Source: JAQVEB01 sp028698105
GTDB lineage: Bacteria > Bacteroidota > Bacteroidia > Bacteroidales > Dysgonomonadaceae
DNA length: 64,000 nt
Reading direction: 5' to 3'
NCBI GenBank assembly: GCA_964293155.1
Contig: CAXYYA010000010.1
Span: 27,051 to 91,050, forward strand
The notes below the pieces were generated by a model. It had not been told where the DNA came from. It searched no databases and worked only from the letters and a program-made list of their open reading frames with translations. The number at the start of each line of letters is the position of its first letter. Positions within the stretch are counted from its first letter, which is position 1. This document shows, piece after piece, positions 16,837-26,268 of this stretch. A program made the translations under genes and the position numbers.

Positions 16837-18636
16837 ATGACGAAAGAAATACAAGACACATTAAAAGTAATCCCTCAGAAACCGGGCTGTTACCAGTTTT
16901 TGGATGAAAAAGGCAAAGTAATCTATGTCGGAAAAGCCAAAAACCTGAAGAAACGTGTGTCTTCGTATTTCACCAAACACCATGACAATCCCAAAACACG
17001 TATTCTCGTAAGGAATATTCAGAAGATAAAATACATCGTTGTAAACACCGAAGAGGACACTTTTTTGCTGGAAAATAACCTCATCAAAGAGCTCAGGCCG
17101 CGTTACAACGTAATGTTGAAAGACGATAAGAGTTACCCTTCCATCGTCATCAAAAACGAGTATTTCCCGCGTGTTTTTAAAACCAGAAATCTCGTCAAAG
17201 ACGGTTCACGTTATTTCGGTCCATACACGTCCGTTCTCGCCGTAAACGCGTTACTCGATATCTTCAGAAAGGTATATAAGATACGCACGTGCCGCCTGAA
17301 CCTGACGCCCGAAAACATTGCGGCCGGCAAATTCAAAGTCTGTCTGGAATACCATATAAAGCGATGCAAAGGCCCGTGCGAAGGGCTGCAAACATTGGAA
17401 GATTATAACAAAAATGTAGCTGAGATCGCGGAAATACTGAAAGGAAACGTCCGCATTATCGAAAAACAAATCTCGGAGGAAATGCAACAATGTGCAGAGG
17501 AATTACGTTTCGAGGATGCGCAAGCGTTGAAAGAAAAATTGCTGCAAATACAAAATTTCAGGGAAAAATCTACCGTAGTGAGCAACATCAACTACAATAT
17601 TGATGTTTTCGGGTACGAAGACGATGAGAATTCAGGTTACATCAATTACCTTCACGTTGTAAACGGCGCAGTAAACCAGGCCTATACCTTTGAGTACAAG
17701 AAAAAACTCGACGAAACTCCGGAAGAACTGCTCGGATTGGGGATTATTGAAATGCGGCAGCGTTTCGGTAGTGAGTCCAAAGAAATTATTGTGCCGTTTT
17801 TACCGGAGGTTACACTAAGCAACGTGGAATTCAGCATTCCTCAACGAGGCGATAAAAAGAAGCTGCTGGAACTTTCGCAGAAAAATGTCAAGCAATATAA
17901 GTTTGACAAACTAAAGAAATCGGAAATGTTAAATCCCGAACAACGCGTAACGCGAATTTTAACAACCGTACAAAAAGATCTCCAGCTAAAAGAAATTCCC
18001 TGGCACATCGAGTGCTTCGATAATTCAAATATTCAAGGTACAAATCCGGTGGCATCGTGTGTGGTTTTCAAAAAGGCAAAACCATCGAAAAAAGATTATC
18101 GCCACTTTAACATTAAAACCGTGGTAGGCCCCGATGATTACGCATCAATCGCCGAAATAATTCACAGACGTTACTCTCGCGTGCTTAACGAAGGCGCTCC
18201 CCTGCCCCAACTCATTGTAATTGACGGTGGTAAAGGACAATTACACGCTGCAGTGGAATCGCTTCAGAAAATCGGGTTGTACTGGAAAATTGCCATTATC
18301 GGCATCGCGAAGCGATTGGAAGAAATTTATTTCCCTGAAGACTCCGTTCCGCTTTATATTGATAAAAATTCCGAGACGTTAAAACTTATTCAGCAACTTC
18401 GCGACGAGGCTCATCGTTTTGGGATCACGCATCATCGAAATCGAAGGAGCAAATCACAGGTAACTTCCGAGCTTGATCAAATAAAAGGAATCGGGAAAGA
18501 AACCAAAAAGAAACTACTCACCCACTTCAAAAGCATTAAACGGCTAAAAGAATCGGGCGAAGAGGAAATAATTTCCGTCGTCGGTAAAAGCAAAAGCTAT
18601 TTAATTTTGAATTGGATCAACGAGAAAAAAGACTAA
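16837..18636 (+). CDS. uvrC: excinuclease ABC subunit UvrC
   Basis: A 599-residue nucleotide-excision-repair nuclease that makes the two incisions around a lesion with UvrAB. Domains: GIY-YIG nuclease (about 12-95: PGCYQFLDEKGKVIYVGKAK), a Cys cluster (CRLNLT, CLEYHIKRCKGPCEG), a UVR motif (about 205-235), the RNase H-like second nuclease with ECFDNSN and VIDGGKGQL, and a carboxy HhH (IKGIGKETKKKLLTHF). Complete. It is 4 nt from dtd, so co-transcribed. Confidence 0.97.
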   Translation: MTKEIQDTLKVIPQKPGCYQFLDEKGKVIYVGKAKNLKKRVSSYFTKHHDNPKTRILVRNIQKIKYIVVNTEEDTFLLENNLIKELRPRYNVMLKDDKSYPSIVIKNEYFPRVFKTRNLVKDGSRYFGPYTSVLAVNALLDIFRKVYKIRTCRLNLTPENIAAGKFKVCLEYHIKRCKGPCEGLQTLEDYNKNVAEIAEILKGNVRIIEKQISEEMQQCAEELRFEDAQALKEKLLQIQNFREKSTVVSNINYNIDVFGYEDDENSGYINYLHVVNGAVNQAYTFEYKKKLDETPEELLGLGIIEMRQRFGSESKEIIVPFLPEVTLSNVEFSIPQRGDKKKLLELSQKNVKQYKFDKLKKSEMLNPEQRVTRILTTVQKDLQLKEIPWHIECFDNSNIQGTNPVASCVVFKKAKPSKKDYRHFNIKTVVGPDDYASIAEIIHRRYSRVLNEGAPLPQLIVIDGGKGQLHAAVESLQKIGLYWKIAIIGIAKRLEEIYFPEDSVPLYIDKNSETLKLIQQLRDEAHRFGITHHRNRRSKSQVTSELDQIKGIGKETKKKLLTHFKSIKRLKESGEEEIISVVGKSKSYLILNWINEKKD

Positions 18637-18640
18637 AATT

Positions 18641-19093
18641 ATGCGAATACTCATTCAACGTGTTTCGGAAGCATCCGTTACAATTGAAAAACAACTGAAA
18701 AGTACCATCGGTGAAGGAATGCTCATACTTTTAGGAATAGAGGATGCCGACGGCGAGGAAGATATCGGGTTTTTGTGTAAAAAGACCGTTAATTTGCGTA
18801 TATTTGACGATGAAAACGGCGTGATGAATAAATCGGTTGTGGACATCGGTGGCGAAATTTTGGTTGTTTCGCAATTTACACTTCACGCGAGTACGAAAAA
18901 AGGCAATCGTCCGTCGTACATCCACGCAGCAAAACCTGATATTTCAATTCCGCTCTACGAGCAATTTTGCGAAACTTTATCGGTTGTGTTGGGGAAAACC
19001 GTACAAACCGGCGAATTTGGCGCCAACATGCAGGTGCGGCTGATAAACGACGGCCCCGTAACCATTTGGATTGACTCTAAAGTAAAAGAATAA
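18641..19093 (+). CDS. dtd: D-aminoacyl-tRNA deacylase
   Basis: A 150-residue cytoplasmic editing enzyme that hydrolyses D-aminoacyl-tRNAs. The family's SQFTL motif (VVSQFTLHAST) and the carboxy Gly-Pro motif (NDGPVTIWID, usually NxGPVT) are present, and the amino MRILIQRVSEASVTI is typical. Its stop overlaps the next start by one base (TAATG at 19091-19095), so translation is coupled to the MazG-like gene. Confidence 0.95.
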   Translation: MRILIQRVSEASVTIEKQLKSTIGEGMLILLGIEDADGEEDIGFLCKKTVNLRIFDDENGVMNKSVVDIGGEILVVSQFTLHASTKKGNRPSYIHAAKPDISIPLYEQFCETLSVVLGKTVQTGEFGANMQVRLINDGPVTIWIDSKVKE

Positions 19094-19431
19094 TGACAAT
19101 AAAAGAAGCTCAAAATAATGTAGATGAATGGATTAAGACCTACGGCGTTCGGTATTTCAGTGAACTCACCAATATGGCAATCCTTACCGAAGAAGTAGGA
19201 GAATTGGCGCGTATTATGGCACGAACGTACGGCGATCAGTCGTTTAAACAATCCGATCTATCGAAAAACCTTGCCGATGAAATGGCCGATATCTTCTGGG
19301 TAATCATTTGTCTTGCCAATCAAACAGGCGTGGACTTGGAAGAAGCTTTTCGGAAAAATATAGAGAAAAAAACAATGCGCGACAGCACAAGACATAAAGA
19401 AAACGAGAAATTAAATACGAATAACTATTAA
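19093..19431 (+). CDS. MazG-like nucleotide pyrophosphohydrolase
   Basis: A 112-residue all-alpha NTP pyrophosphatase. The metal-binding pattern is visible: EEVGELARIMARTYGD in the first helices and LADEMADIFWVIICLAN in the last (E..E and E..D ligands). Such proteins hydrolyse non-canonical or excess nucleoside triphosphates to monophosphates. Small one-domain form, unlike tandem MazG of E. coli. It follows dtd with a one-base overlap and precedes deoC by about 50 nt. Confidence 0.88.
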   Translation: MTIKEAQNNVDEWIKTYGVRYFSELTNMAILTEEVGELARIMARTYGDQSFKQSDLSKNLADEMADIFWVIICLANQTGVDLEEAFRKNIEKKTMRDSTRHKENEKLNTNNY

Positions 19432-19480
19432 TTTACTAAATTTAACTATCCATATTTATATAAAATAATTTAAATTGCAG

Positions 19481-20353
19481 ATGGAAACTGACAAATACAA
19501 AAAAGCATTAAAGGAACACGCTTTTTCCCTCACTAACGAAAAAGTCACGGAGAAAGTTTCTAAAATTATAGCCGAAAATTTCGCGGAAAACAACAATAAA
19601 GACGTCTATAAACTGCTATATTCCTGCATTGACCTCACTACGCTGAACAGCACCGATACCCGTGAGCTTGTTTGGAAATTCACCGAAAAAGTGAACGCTT
19701 TTGAAGGCTCAAATCCTGAAATAGAGAACGTTGCGGCAATCTGCGTATATCCCAACTTTGCTAAAACCGTAAAAGAAGCCTTAACGGCTGATGTAAAGAT
19801 TGCCAGCGTATCGGGCGGATTCCCGACTTCGCAAACGTTTACGGAAGTAAAAATCGCTGAAACCGCGCTTGCCGTAGCCGATGGCGCCGACGAAATTGAT
19901 ATTGTCCTGAATTTAGGGTTGTTTCTCAACGAGGAGTATGAAGAAATGTGCGAGGAGATCATGGAAATCAAACATGCATGTCACGAAGTTCATCTTAAAG
20001 TGATCCTGGAAACAGGCGCATTAAAAGACGTTCGAAAAATACATCAGGCTGCTGTTTTAGCCATGTATTCCGGCGCAGACTTCATCAAAACATCCACCGG
20101 AAAAGGCTACGAAGGAGCAACGCCCGAAGCGGCTTTCGCGATGTGCAGCGCCATAAAATCATACTACGGAAAAACGGGCACGAAAATCGGCTTTAAAGTT
20201 TCGGGCGGCGTCTCAACCGTGGAAGACGCGGTAAAATACTACACCATTGTCAAAGAAATACTGGGAAGCGAATGGCTCTCCCCTACCCTGTTCCGCATCG
20301 GAACGAGCCGATTAACAGACACCTTGCTATCGGAAATTCAAAAGCCGAAATAA
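19481..20353 (+). CDS. deoC: deoxyribose-phosphate aldolase
   Basis: A 290-residue class I aldolase splitting 2-deoxyribose-5-phosphate to glyceraldehyde-3-phosphate and acetaldehyde in nucleoside breakdown. The Schiff-base lysine lies in ADFIKTSTGKG; other conserved parts are ADEIDIVLNLGLFL, LKVILETGAL and GFKVSGGVST. The longer DeoC type (about 290 aa, with an amino helical extension) is usual in Bacteroidota. I start at the ATG at 19481 rather than the TTG two codons upstream. The beta-galactosidase gene begins 20 nt later. Confidence 0.95.
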   Translation: METDKYKKALKEHAFSLTNEKVTEKVSKIIAENFAENNNKDVYKLLYSCIDLTTLNSTDTRELVWKFTEKVNAFEGSNPEIENVAAICVYPNFAKTVKEALTADVKIASVSGGFPTSQTFTEVKIAETALAVADGADEIDIVLNLGLFLNEEYEEMCEEIMEIKHACHEVHLKVILETGALKDVRKIHQAAVLAMYSGADFIKTSTGKGYEGATPEAAFAMCSAIKSYYGKTGTKIGFKVSGGVSTVEDAVKYYTIVKEILGSEWLSPTLFRIGTSRLTDTLLSEIQKPK

Positions 20354-20373
20354 ACATTTAAACGATCTATAAA

Positions 20374-23300
20374 ATGAAAACCAAATTTTTAGCGACATTG
20401 ATTCTGATCAGTCTTTCATCGTTGTTCGCGTTACATTCACAAGAGAGCAGAATGATCTCAAATCAGCGCGAATTGCCTTATTGGCAGGATGTCAACGTGG
20501 TGCAGGTGAACCGAGAATACCCGCGCACGCAGTTTATGACTTTCATTACAAAACAGGAGGCACTCAATAAAGGATTCAAAGAGAGTCAATATTACATTTC
20601 GCTCAACGGGACGTGGAAATTCTACTTTGTGGACGGTTACAAACAACTGCCTGAAAACATAACGGATTCAACCGTTTCGCTCACCAATTGGAAAGATATC
20701 AAGGTGCCCGGAAACTGGGAGATACAGGGTTTCGGCACCGCTATATACGTGAATCATCCGTACGAATTTGTAGAACGCGACCCACAAACGCGGCTTCCCA
20801 AAATTTCTCCGCCACATTTGCCCGAAAAGAATCCTGTGGGTGTGTATCGGCGCGAAATAGATATTCCGCAGGACTGGAACGGCCGTGAAATTTTCCTCAC
20901 CTTAGATGGTGCCAAATCAGGCGTTTACGTTTACATCAACGGAAAGGAAGTGGGTTACAGCGAAGATTCCAAAACGGCTGCCGAATTTAATATCACCCGA
21001 TACGCGAAGCCGGGCAAAAACTCGCTCGTGCTCAAAATTTTCCGATGGTCAACAGGCTCGTATCTCGAGTGCCAGGATTTCTGGCGGATGAGCGGTATCG
21101 AACGCGACGTGTATCTGTGGTCGCAGCCTAAAACTTCGTTGCGCGATTTCCGCGTGAAATCAACGCTCGACGATACCTACAAAAACGGTATCTTTGAACT
21201 CGAAACTACCGTTGCCAATTACGTGAGCGGCGCTTCGTTTGCTAACGTTTCGTATGAATTAACGGACGTTTCGGGTAAAACCGTGGCTTCTGAAACCAAG
21301 CCCATCAGTGTGAAAAGCTTGGGCGAAAACGCTGTAACATTCAGTGCGCAACTGCCAAATGTGGCAACGTGGACCTCAGAACATCCCAATCTATACAAAC
21401 TGCTGATTACGGTGACAAAAGAGGGCGAATCGAAAAGCGAAGTGATCCCCTACCCGGTTGGTTTCCGCCGTTTCGAAATCAAGCCTGTGAAAACCGGTTC
21501 GCGCACCGACAACTTGTTTTTGGTGAACGGAGAACCCATCAAACTGAAAGGCGTAAATATCCACGAAACCAATCCGGCAACCGGACACTACGTAACGGAA
21601 GATGTGTTGCGCCGCGATTTTGAGTTGATGAGACAAAACAACATCAACACCGTGCGACTCTCGCATTATCCGCAGCAACGCCGCTTCTACGAGTTGTGCA
21701 ACGAGTACGGATTGTATGTTTACGACGAGGCGAACATTGAATCGCACGGAATGTACTACGGGCAGGCATCGCTCGCCAGACATCCCGAGTGGGAGCAGGC
21801 ACACATGGACCGCACGGTGAATATGTTTGAACGCAACAAAAATCAACCTTCGGTAGCTATCTGGTCGCTCGGAAACGAGGCGGGCAACGGTATTAACTTC
21901 TTTCATACGTATAAATACCTGAAAGATCAGGAGCGCGGATTTATGAATCGCCCCGTAAACTACGAACGCGGATTGTGGGAGATGAACACCGATATGTACG
22001 TGCCGCAATACCCCTCGGCAGCATGGCTCGAAGAAGTCGGCAAGAAGGGTAGCGACCGCCCTGTAGTGCCTTCGGAATATTCGCACGCCATGGGCAACTC
22101 CAGCGGCAACCTCGATCTGCAATGGCAAGCCATATACAAATATCCCAACCTGCAAGGAGGATACATTTGGGACTGGGTTGACCAGGGAATGGATGCTGTG
22201 GACGCAAACGGGCGCCATTTCTGGAAATACGGCGGCGATTACGGTGGCCCTGATGTACCCAGCGATGGCAATTTCCTTTGCAACGGCATCGTAAATCCCG
22301 ACCGCACCCCCCACCCTGCTATGGCAGAAGTGAAATACACGCATCAAAACTTTGCGTTTGAAGCAGTTGATTTGTCGAAAGGAATTTTTAAGGTGATTAA
22401 CCGACAATATTTCTCAAATACAGATAATTACGCATTCAGATATAACATCACAGAGAACGGAAAACAAATCGCCGATGGTGTACTCTCCGTATCCCTGCAA
22501 CCGCAACAATCGGCGAATGTAAACGTTCCCATTGGTAATTTAAAGGCCAAACCGGGAGTAGAATATTTCGTGAATTTCGAAGTCGTTCAGAAAGCAGCCT
22601 CTCCGGGGGTTCCTGCCAATCATTTGGTGGCTTACGAACAATATAAATTACCGATTGGCGAAGAAAAATTGGCGTTGGCAGATCCGGATACTTCTTCTAA
22701 TCTACCTAAATTGAATATTATTACAAATAATAATGAAACTCGTGTGAATTCCTCGTCGGTAAATTTCGTTTTCGATAAAAAAAGCGGCGTTGTTACGTCT
22801 TATAAAGTAAACGGACAAGAATATTTCGATAAAGGTTTCGGTATTCAGCCCAACTTCTGGCGCGCGCCCAACGATAACGATTACGGAAACGGTAATCCGC
22901 ATCGTCTCCAAATCTGGAAACAATCGAGCCACAATTTCAACGTGATCGGCAGCAAAGCTTACGTGCAAGGAAGCGCAGCGGTTGTGGAAGCCACTTATCT
23001 ACTCGCTGCCGGAAACCTCTACACGGTAAAATACACCATCCAACCCTCAGGCATCGTGAAAGTGGACGTTGAGTTCCACTCCACCGATATGCAAGCCAAC
23101 CAGGTGGAAGCAACCGAAGCAATGCAAATGGCGACTGCCTCGCCCGAAGCTACCGCAGCCCGCAAAGCATCGGCAGGATTGGTGGTTCCGCGCATCGGCG
23201 TGCGTTTTCGCCTGCCTGTGACGATGAACAATGTGGAATATTACGGCCGTGGGCCGGGTGAAAACTATGTTGATCGCGCATCGGGATCGAAAGTAGGTCT

Positions 23301-23784
23301 TTACACCACTACTGCCGAAGATATGTACTTCCCGTATGTTCGCCCGCAAGAAAACGGCCACCGCACCGATACGCGTTGGGTTGCCTTTTCGGAAAAGAAA
23401 AACAACGGATTACTGGTAGTGGCCGATTCCACTATCGGGTTCAATGCACTACGCAACACGGTAGAAGATTTCGATTCGGAAGATGCTGTTGATAAACCCT
23501 ATCAGTGGAACAATTTCAGTAGCGAAGAGATTGCCGCCCGCAAAGACGAAGATGCCCGCAATCGCAAACCGCGCCAAACGCATATCAACGACATCACGCC
23601 GCGCAATTTTGTAGAAGTTTGTGTTGATCTGAAACAGCAAGGCGTAGCCGGATACAACAGTTGGGGCGCCGCACCGCTTGCCCAATATACATTGCCGGCC
23701 AATCGCAATTATAAGTGGGGATTTACGCTGGTACCGGTAAAAAATAAGTCGGAAATTGAACTGAAAGCAACATTCAAATATTGA
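20374..23784 (+). CDS. secreted GH2 beta-galactosidase
   Basis: A 1136-residue glycoside hydrolase family 2 enzyme of LacZ architecture with a signal peptide (MKTKFLATLILISLSSLFALHSQ), so it is exported, probably periplasmic. Order: jelly-roll sugar-binding domain (from about 50), Ig-like domain, TIM barrel with acid/base Glu502 in LGNEAGNG and nucleophile Glu568 in PSEYSHAMGN, second Ig-like domain, and the large carboxy beta-galactosidase domain with YGRGPGENYVDR. It releases terminal beta-galactose; the exact substrate is unknown. A strong terminator follows. Confidence 0.93.
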   Translation: MKTKFLATLILISLSSLFALHSQESRMISNQRELPYWQDVNVVQVNREYPRTQFMTFITKQEALNKGFKESQYYISLNGTWKFYFVDGYKQLPENITDSTVSLTNWKDIKVPGNWEIQGFGTAIYVNHPYEFVERDPQTRLPKISPPHLPEKNPVGVYRREIDIPQDWNGREIFLTLDGAKSGVYVYINGKEVGYSEDSKTAAEFNITRYAKPGKNSLVLKIFRWSTGSYLECQDFWRMSGIERDVYLWSQPKTSLRDFRVKSTLDDTYKNGIFELETTVANYVSGASFANVSYELTDVSGKTVASETKPISVKSLGENAVTFSAQLPNVATWTSEHPNLYKLLITVTKEGESKSEVIPYPVGFRRFEIKPVKTGSRTDNLFLVNGEPIKLKGVNIHETNPATGHYVTEDVLRRDFELMRQNNINTVRLSHYPQQRRFYELCNEYGLYVYDEANIESHGMYYGQASLARHPEWEQAHMDRTVNMFERNKNQPSVAIWSLGNEAGNGINFFHTYKYLKDQERGFMNRPVNYERGLWEMNTDMYVPQYPSAAWLEEVGKKGSDRPVVPSEYSHAMGNSSGNLDLQWQAIYKYPNLQGGYIWDWVDQGMDAVDANGRHFWKYGGDYGGPDVPSDGNFLCNGIVNPDRTPHPAMAEVKYTHQNFAFEAVDLSKGIFKVINRQYFSNTDNYAFRYNITENGKQIADGVLSVSLQPQQSANVNVPIGNLKAKPGVEYFVNFEVVQKAASPGVPANHLVAYEQYKLPIGEEKLALADPDTSSNLPKLNIITNNNETRVNSSSVNFVFDKKSGVVTSYKVNGQEYFDKGFGIQPNFWRAPNDNDYGNGNPHRLQIWKQSSHNFNVIGSKAYVQGSAAVVEATYLLAAGNLYTVKYTIQPSGIVKVDVEFHSTDMQANQVEATEAMQMATASPEATAARKASAGLVVPRIGVRFRLPVTMNNVEYYGRGPGENYVDRASGSKVGLYTTTAEDMYFPYVRPQENGHRTDTRWVAFSEKKNNGLLVVADSTIGFNALRNTVEDFDSEDAVDKPYQWNNFSSEEIAARKDEDARNRKPRQTHINDITPRNFVEVCVDLKQQGVAGYNSWGAAPLAQYTLPANRNYKWGFTLVPVKNKSEIELKATFKY

Positions 23785-23791
23785 AAACACG

Positions 23792-23821
23792 AAAGCGAGC
23801 CGGTTACGGTTCGCTTTTTTT
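23792..23821 (+). terminator. Rho-independent terminator after beta-galactosidase
   Basis: Hairpin AAGCGAGCC-GGTTAC-GGTTCGCTT with one G-U pair, followed directly by a run of seven T (to 23821). Located just after the stop at 23784. Confidence 0.88.
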
Positions 23822-23911
23822 ATGTTCATCTTAATTTTTTCGTAATCGCGAATCAAAAACAAAGCCATAGTTTTTTTGTTTACTTGATATGGAGAACTAA
23901 AAAAACAAAAA

Positions 23912-25480
23912 ATGAAGAAAAATCTATTTTTATTGATTGCTTTAGTCGTTTCACTATCTGCATCTTCGCAGCAGTTTGCCAGAGGATATGTGTATAACGA
24001 TGCGAACAAAAACAACAAAAAAGACAGGCGGGAAGCGGGGATACCCAACGTGGCTGTTTCAAACGGATCGGATGTTACGCTCACGGACGCAAAAGGGTTT
24101 TATTCGCTGCCTGTTTCCAACGATAACACGATTTTCGTGATCAAACCTTCGGGCTATCAACTCCCTGTGGATGACATATTCATTCCGAAGTTTTATTACC
24201 ATTATAAACCGTCCGGATCGCCTGATTCACTCATGTACAAAGGCATTTCCCCTACGGGAAAACTCCCGAAATCCATTGATTTCGCGCTATATAAATACGA
24301 TGAACCCGAGGATTATTCGGTTATCGTTTTTGGCGATCCTCAGCCTTATTCCGTTCAGGATTTGGATTATTTCAGCCGGAAGATCGTGAACGACGTTAAA
24401 AAAACAGACCGTGTATTATTCGGGATCAGTTTGGGCGATTTGGTCGGCGATAACCTCGATTTGCGGCCGGTTTATAAACAACGCGTAGCTAAATTGCAAC
24501 TTCCGTGGTATAACGTAATGGGGAATCACGACATGAATTACGATGTTCAGAGCGATATTTTATCGGATGAAACATTTCAAAAAGATTTCGGAACACCCAA
24601 TTACGCTTTCAATTACGGCGACGCGCATTTTATCATTCTCGATGACATTCTTTACCCCGATCCTCGCGATGGAAAAGGCTACTGGGGCGGATTTCGCGCT
24701 GATCAACTGAATTTTGTAGAAAACGATTTAAAGTACGTTCCGAAGAATAAACTCGTGATCGTTTCGCTGCACATCCAGTTGGATCACACGGAAGACGGAT
24801 TTCGGTATTCCGACCGGCAACGTCTTTTCGATCTGTTGAAAGATTATGAGAACGTGCTGGTTATGTCGGCCCACACTCACCTCCAAAAACAAAGTTTTTT
24901 TACGGAAGAACAGGGCTGGCAGGGTGCAAAACCGTTGCACGAATTTAACGCTGGAACAACCTCAGGCGATTGGTATTCGGGAAAATCGGATGCCAACGGA
25001 AATCCCGACGCGACAATGCGTGACGGCACGCCGCAAGGTTATTCTTTTCTGAACATCAAAGGCAACCAATACGATATTGACTATAAAGTTGCGGGTGCCA
25101 ACGACGATTATCAGATGAATATCTACGCGCCGAAAGTTGTACCCTATAAAGGCCGCACCACATCGCAGATTGTCGTGAATTTCTTCATGGGGAGTAAAAT
25201 GGATATTGTTGAATATAAGATAGATAACGATCAATGGCGCAAAATGCGGTATATCGAAACAACCGATCCCAATTATTTGCTCAAACTCATTGAGTGGGAT
25301 GTAACCTATACGCTGCTCCCGGGCCGCAGGCCGTCCAACCCCGAGAATAGTACGCATTTGTGGACAGCCGGTCTGCAACTGAACCTTGAGCCGGGTGAAC
25401 ATACTATTTATGTTCGCGCTACCGATATGTTCGGAAAAGTCCATCACGGTGAAAAAACGTATATGATTCTGAAAGAATAA
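23912..25480 (+). CDS. secreted calcineurin-like metallophosphoesterase
   Basis: A 522-residue exported protein with signal peptide MKKNLFLLIALVVSLSASSQ. An amino Ig-like/SdrD-B-like domain (GYVYNDANKNNKKDRREAGIPNVAV, partly quoted) is followed by a metallophosphoesterase core with metal motifs VIVFGDPQ, ISLGDLVGDN, MGNHDMN, VSLHI and SAHTHLQ, then a carboxy beta domain (from about 380). The arrangement matches the Bacteroidota family with MetallophosN and MetallophosC domains. Probably periplasmic or surface phosphoesterase; substrate unknown. Own transcription unit, between two terminators. Confidence 0.9.
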   Translation: MKKNLFLLIALVVSLSASSQQFARGYVYNDANKNNKKDRREAGIPNVAVSNGSDVTLTDAKGFYSLPVSNDNTIFVIKPSGYQLPVDDIFIPKFYYHYKPSGSPDSLMYKGISPTGKLPKSIDFALYKYDEPEDYSVIVFGDPQPYSVQDLDYFSRKIVNDVKKTDRVLFGISLGDLVGDNLDLRPVYKQRVAKLQLPWYNVMGNHDMNYDVQSDILSDETFQKDFGTPNYAFNYGDAHFIILDDILYPDPRDGKGYWGGFRADQLNFVENDLKYVPKNKLVIVSLHIQLDHTEDGFRYSDRQRLFDLLKDYENVLVMSAHTHLQKQSFFTEEQGWQGAKPLHEFNAGTTSGDWYSGKSDANGNPDATMRDGTPQGYSFLNIKGNQYDIDYKVAGANDDYQMNIYAPKVVPYKGRTTSQIVVNFFMGSKMDIVEYKIDNDQWRKMRYIETTDPNYLLKLIEWDVTYTLLPGRRPSNPENSTHLWTAGLQLNLEPGEHTIYVRATDMFGKVHHGEKTYMILKE

Positions 25481-25584
25481 TCTAAAATACTGTCATTTTG
25501 ACATATAAATAAGGTGTTATAATCGAAAAAGGCTTAATTTAAAGCCAATTTGTCATATTTTATTTATCTTTCCAACGTTTTCTG

Positions 25585-25612
25585 AATCGGCATGTAATTT
25601 GCCGATTTTTTT
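25585..25612 (+). terminator. terminator hairpin between phosphoesterase and hsp20
   Basis: Perfect 8-bp stem AATCGGCA / TGCCGATT with a 7-nt loop, followed by a T run to 25612. It probably ends the phosphoesterase transcript about 105 nt after its stop. If the hsp20 promoter lies upstream (candidate elements at 25498-25523), it would instead sit in the hsp20 leader and could act as an attenuator. Confidence 0.75.
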
Positions 25613-25671
25613 GTGTATCGCATTGAGGATACTTAAAAAGCAATAAACAAATAACCAAAAAGAATAACATT

Positions 25672-26097
25672 ATGACAATTATTAGAAGAACAAACAACTG
25701 GTTGCCGGGCGTTTTTAACGACTTTTTCGGCAATGAATGGGTAGAGAACCAAAATAAATCGGTTCCGGCCATTAATATTCAACAAGGCGAAAACGGTTTC
25801 ACCGTTGAAGTAGCGGCTCCGGGCATGACCAAAGAGGACTGCAAAGTAAGTCTGGACGAAGACAACAACCTGGTTGTATCTTTCGAAAAGAAAAGCGAAT
25901 CGGAAGACCGGAACAAAAAAGGCACATACCTGCGGCGCGAATTTTCGTACACGCAATTTACACGAAAAATGATTTTGCCCGATAACGTTGAAAAAGACAA
26001 CATATCGGCAAAGGTTGAAAATGGCGTGCTCACCGTTGAAATTCCCATCGTGAAAGAAGTGAAGGCTCCAAAAGCAAAACAAATTGATATTCAATAA
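25672..26097 (+). CDS. small heat shock protein Hsp20
   Basis: A 141-residue chaperone of the IbpA/HSP20 family that holds unfolding proteins in the cytoplasm. The alpha-crystallin domain covers about residues 35-130 (VEVAAPGMTKEDCKVSLDE, GTYLRREFSYTQFTRKMILP, KVENGVLTVEIPI). The amino tail RRTNNWLPGVFNDFFGNEW is typical of Bacteroidota members. It is followed by its own terminator and preceded by about 190 nt without a gene that contains a short palindrome and sigma70-like boxes. Confidence 0.95.
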   Translation: MTIIRRTNNWLPGVFNDFFGNEWVENQNKSVPAINIQQGENGFTVEVAAPGMTKEDCKVSLDEDNNLVVSFEKKSESEDRNKKGTYLRREFSYTQFTRKMILPDNVEKDNISAKVENGVLTVEIPIVKEVKAPKAKQIDIQ

Positions 26098-26117
26098 ATA
26101 ATCTCAATCTCGAACAT

Positions 26118-26150
26118 AAAATACCATCCATCACAGGGTGGTATTTTTTT
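26118..26150 (+). terminator. terminator after hsp20
   Basis: Stem AAAATACCA / TGGTATTTT (9 bp) with a 12-nt loop and a T run, 20 nt after the hsp20 stop. Confidence 0.85.
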
Positions 26151-26268
26151 GTTACATTCAGCTTAAATGTTAAATTTTTATTTTTTTGCCTTTCTCTGCA
26201 ACGTTTCACTGTTTTATTTCGTCAAGTTAAAAAAGACGTGATAACGGTTTCCAAAATATTTTTACCCG

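Noticed and set aside
21391..22407. 338-codon minus-strand frame inside the beta-galactosidase
   Set aside because: Antisense to the conserved GH2 catalytic region; the product has no recognisable domain.
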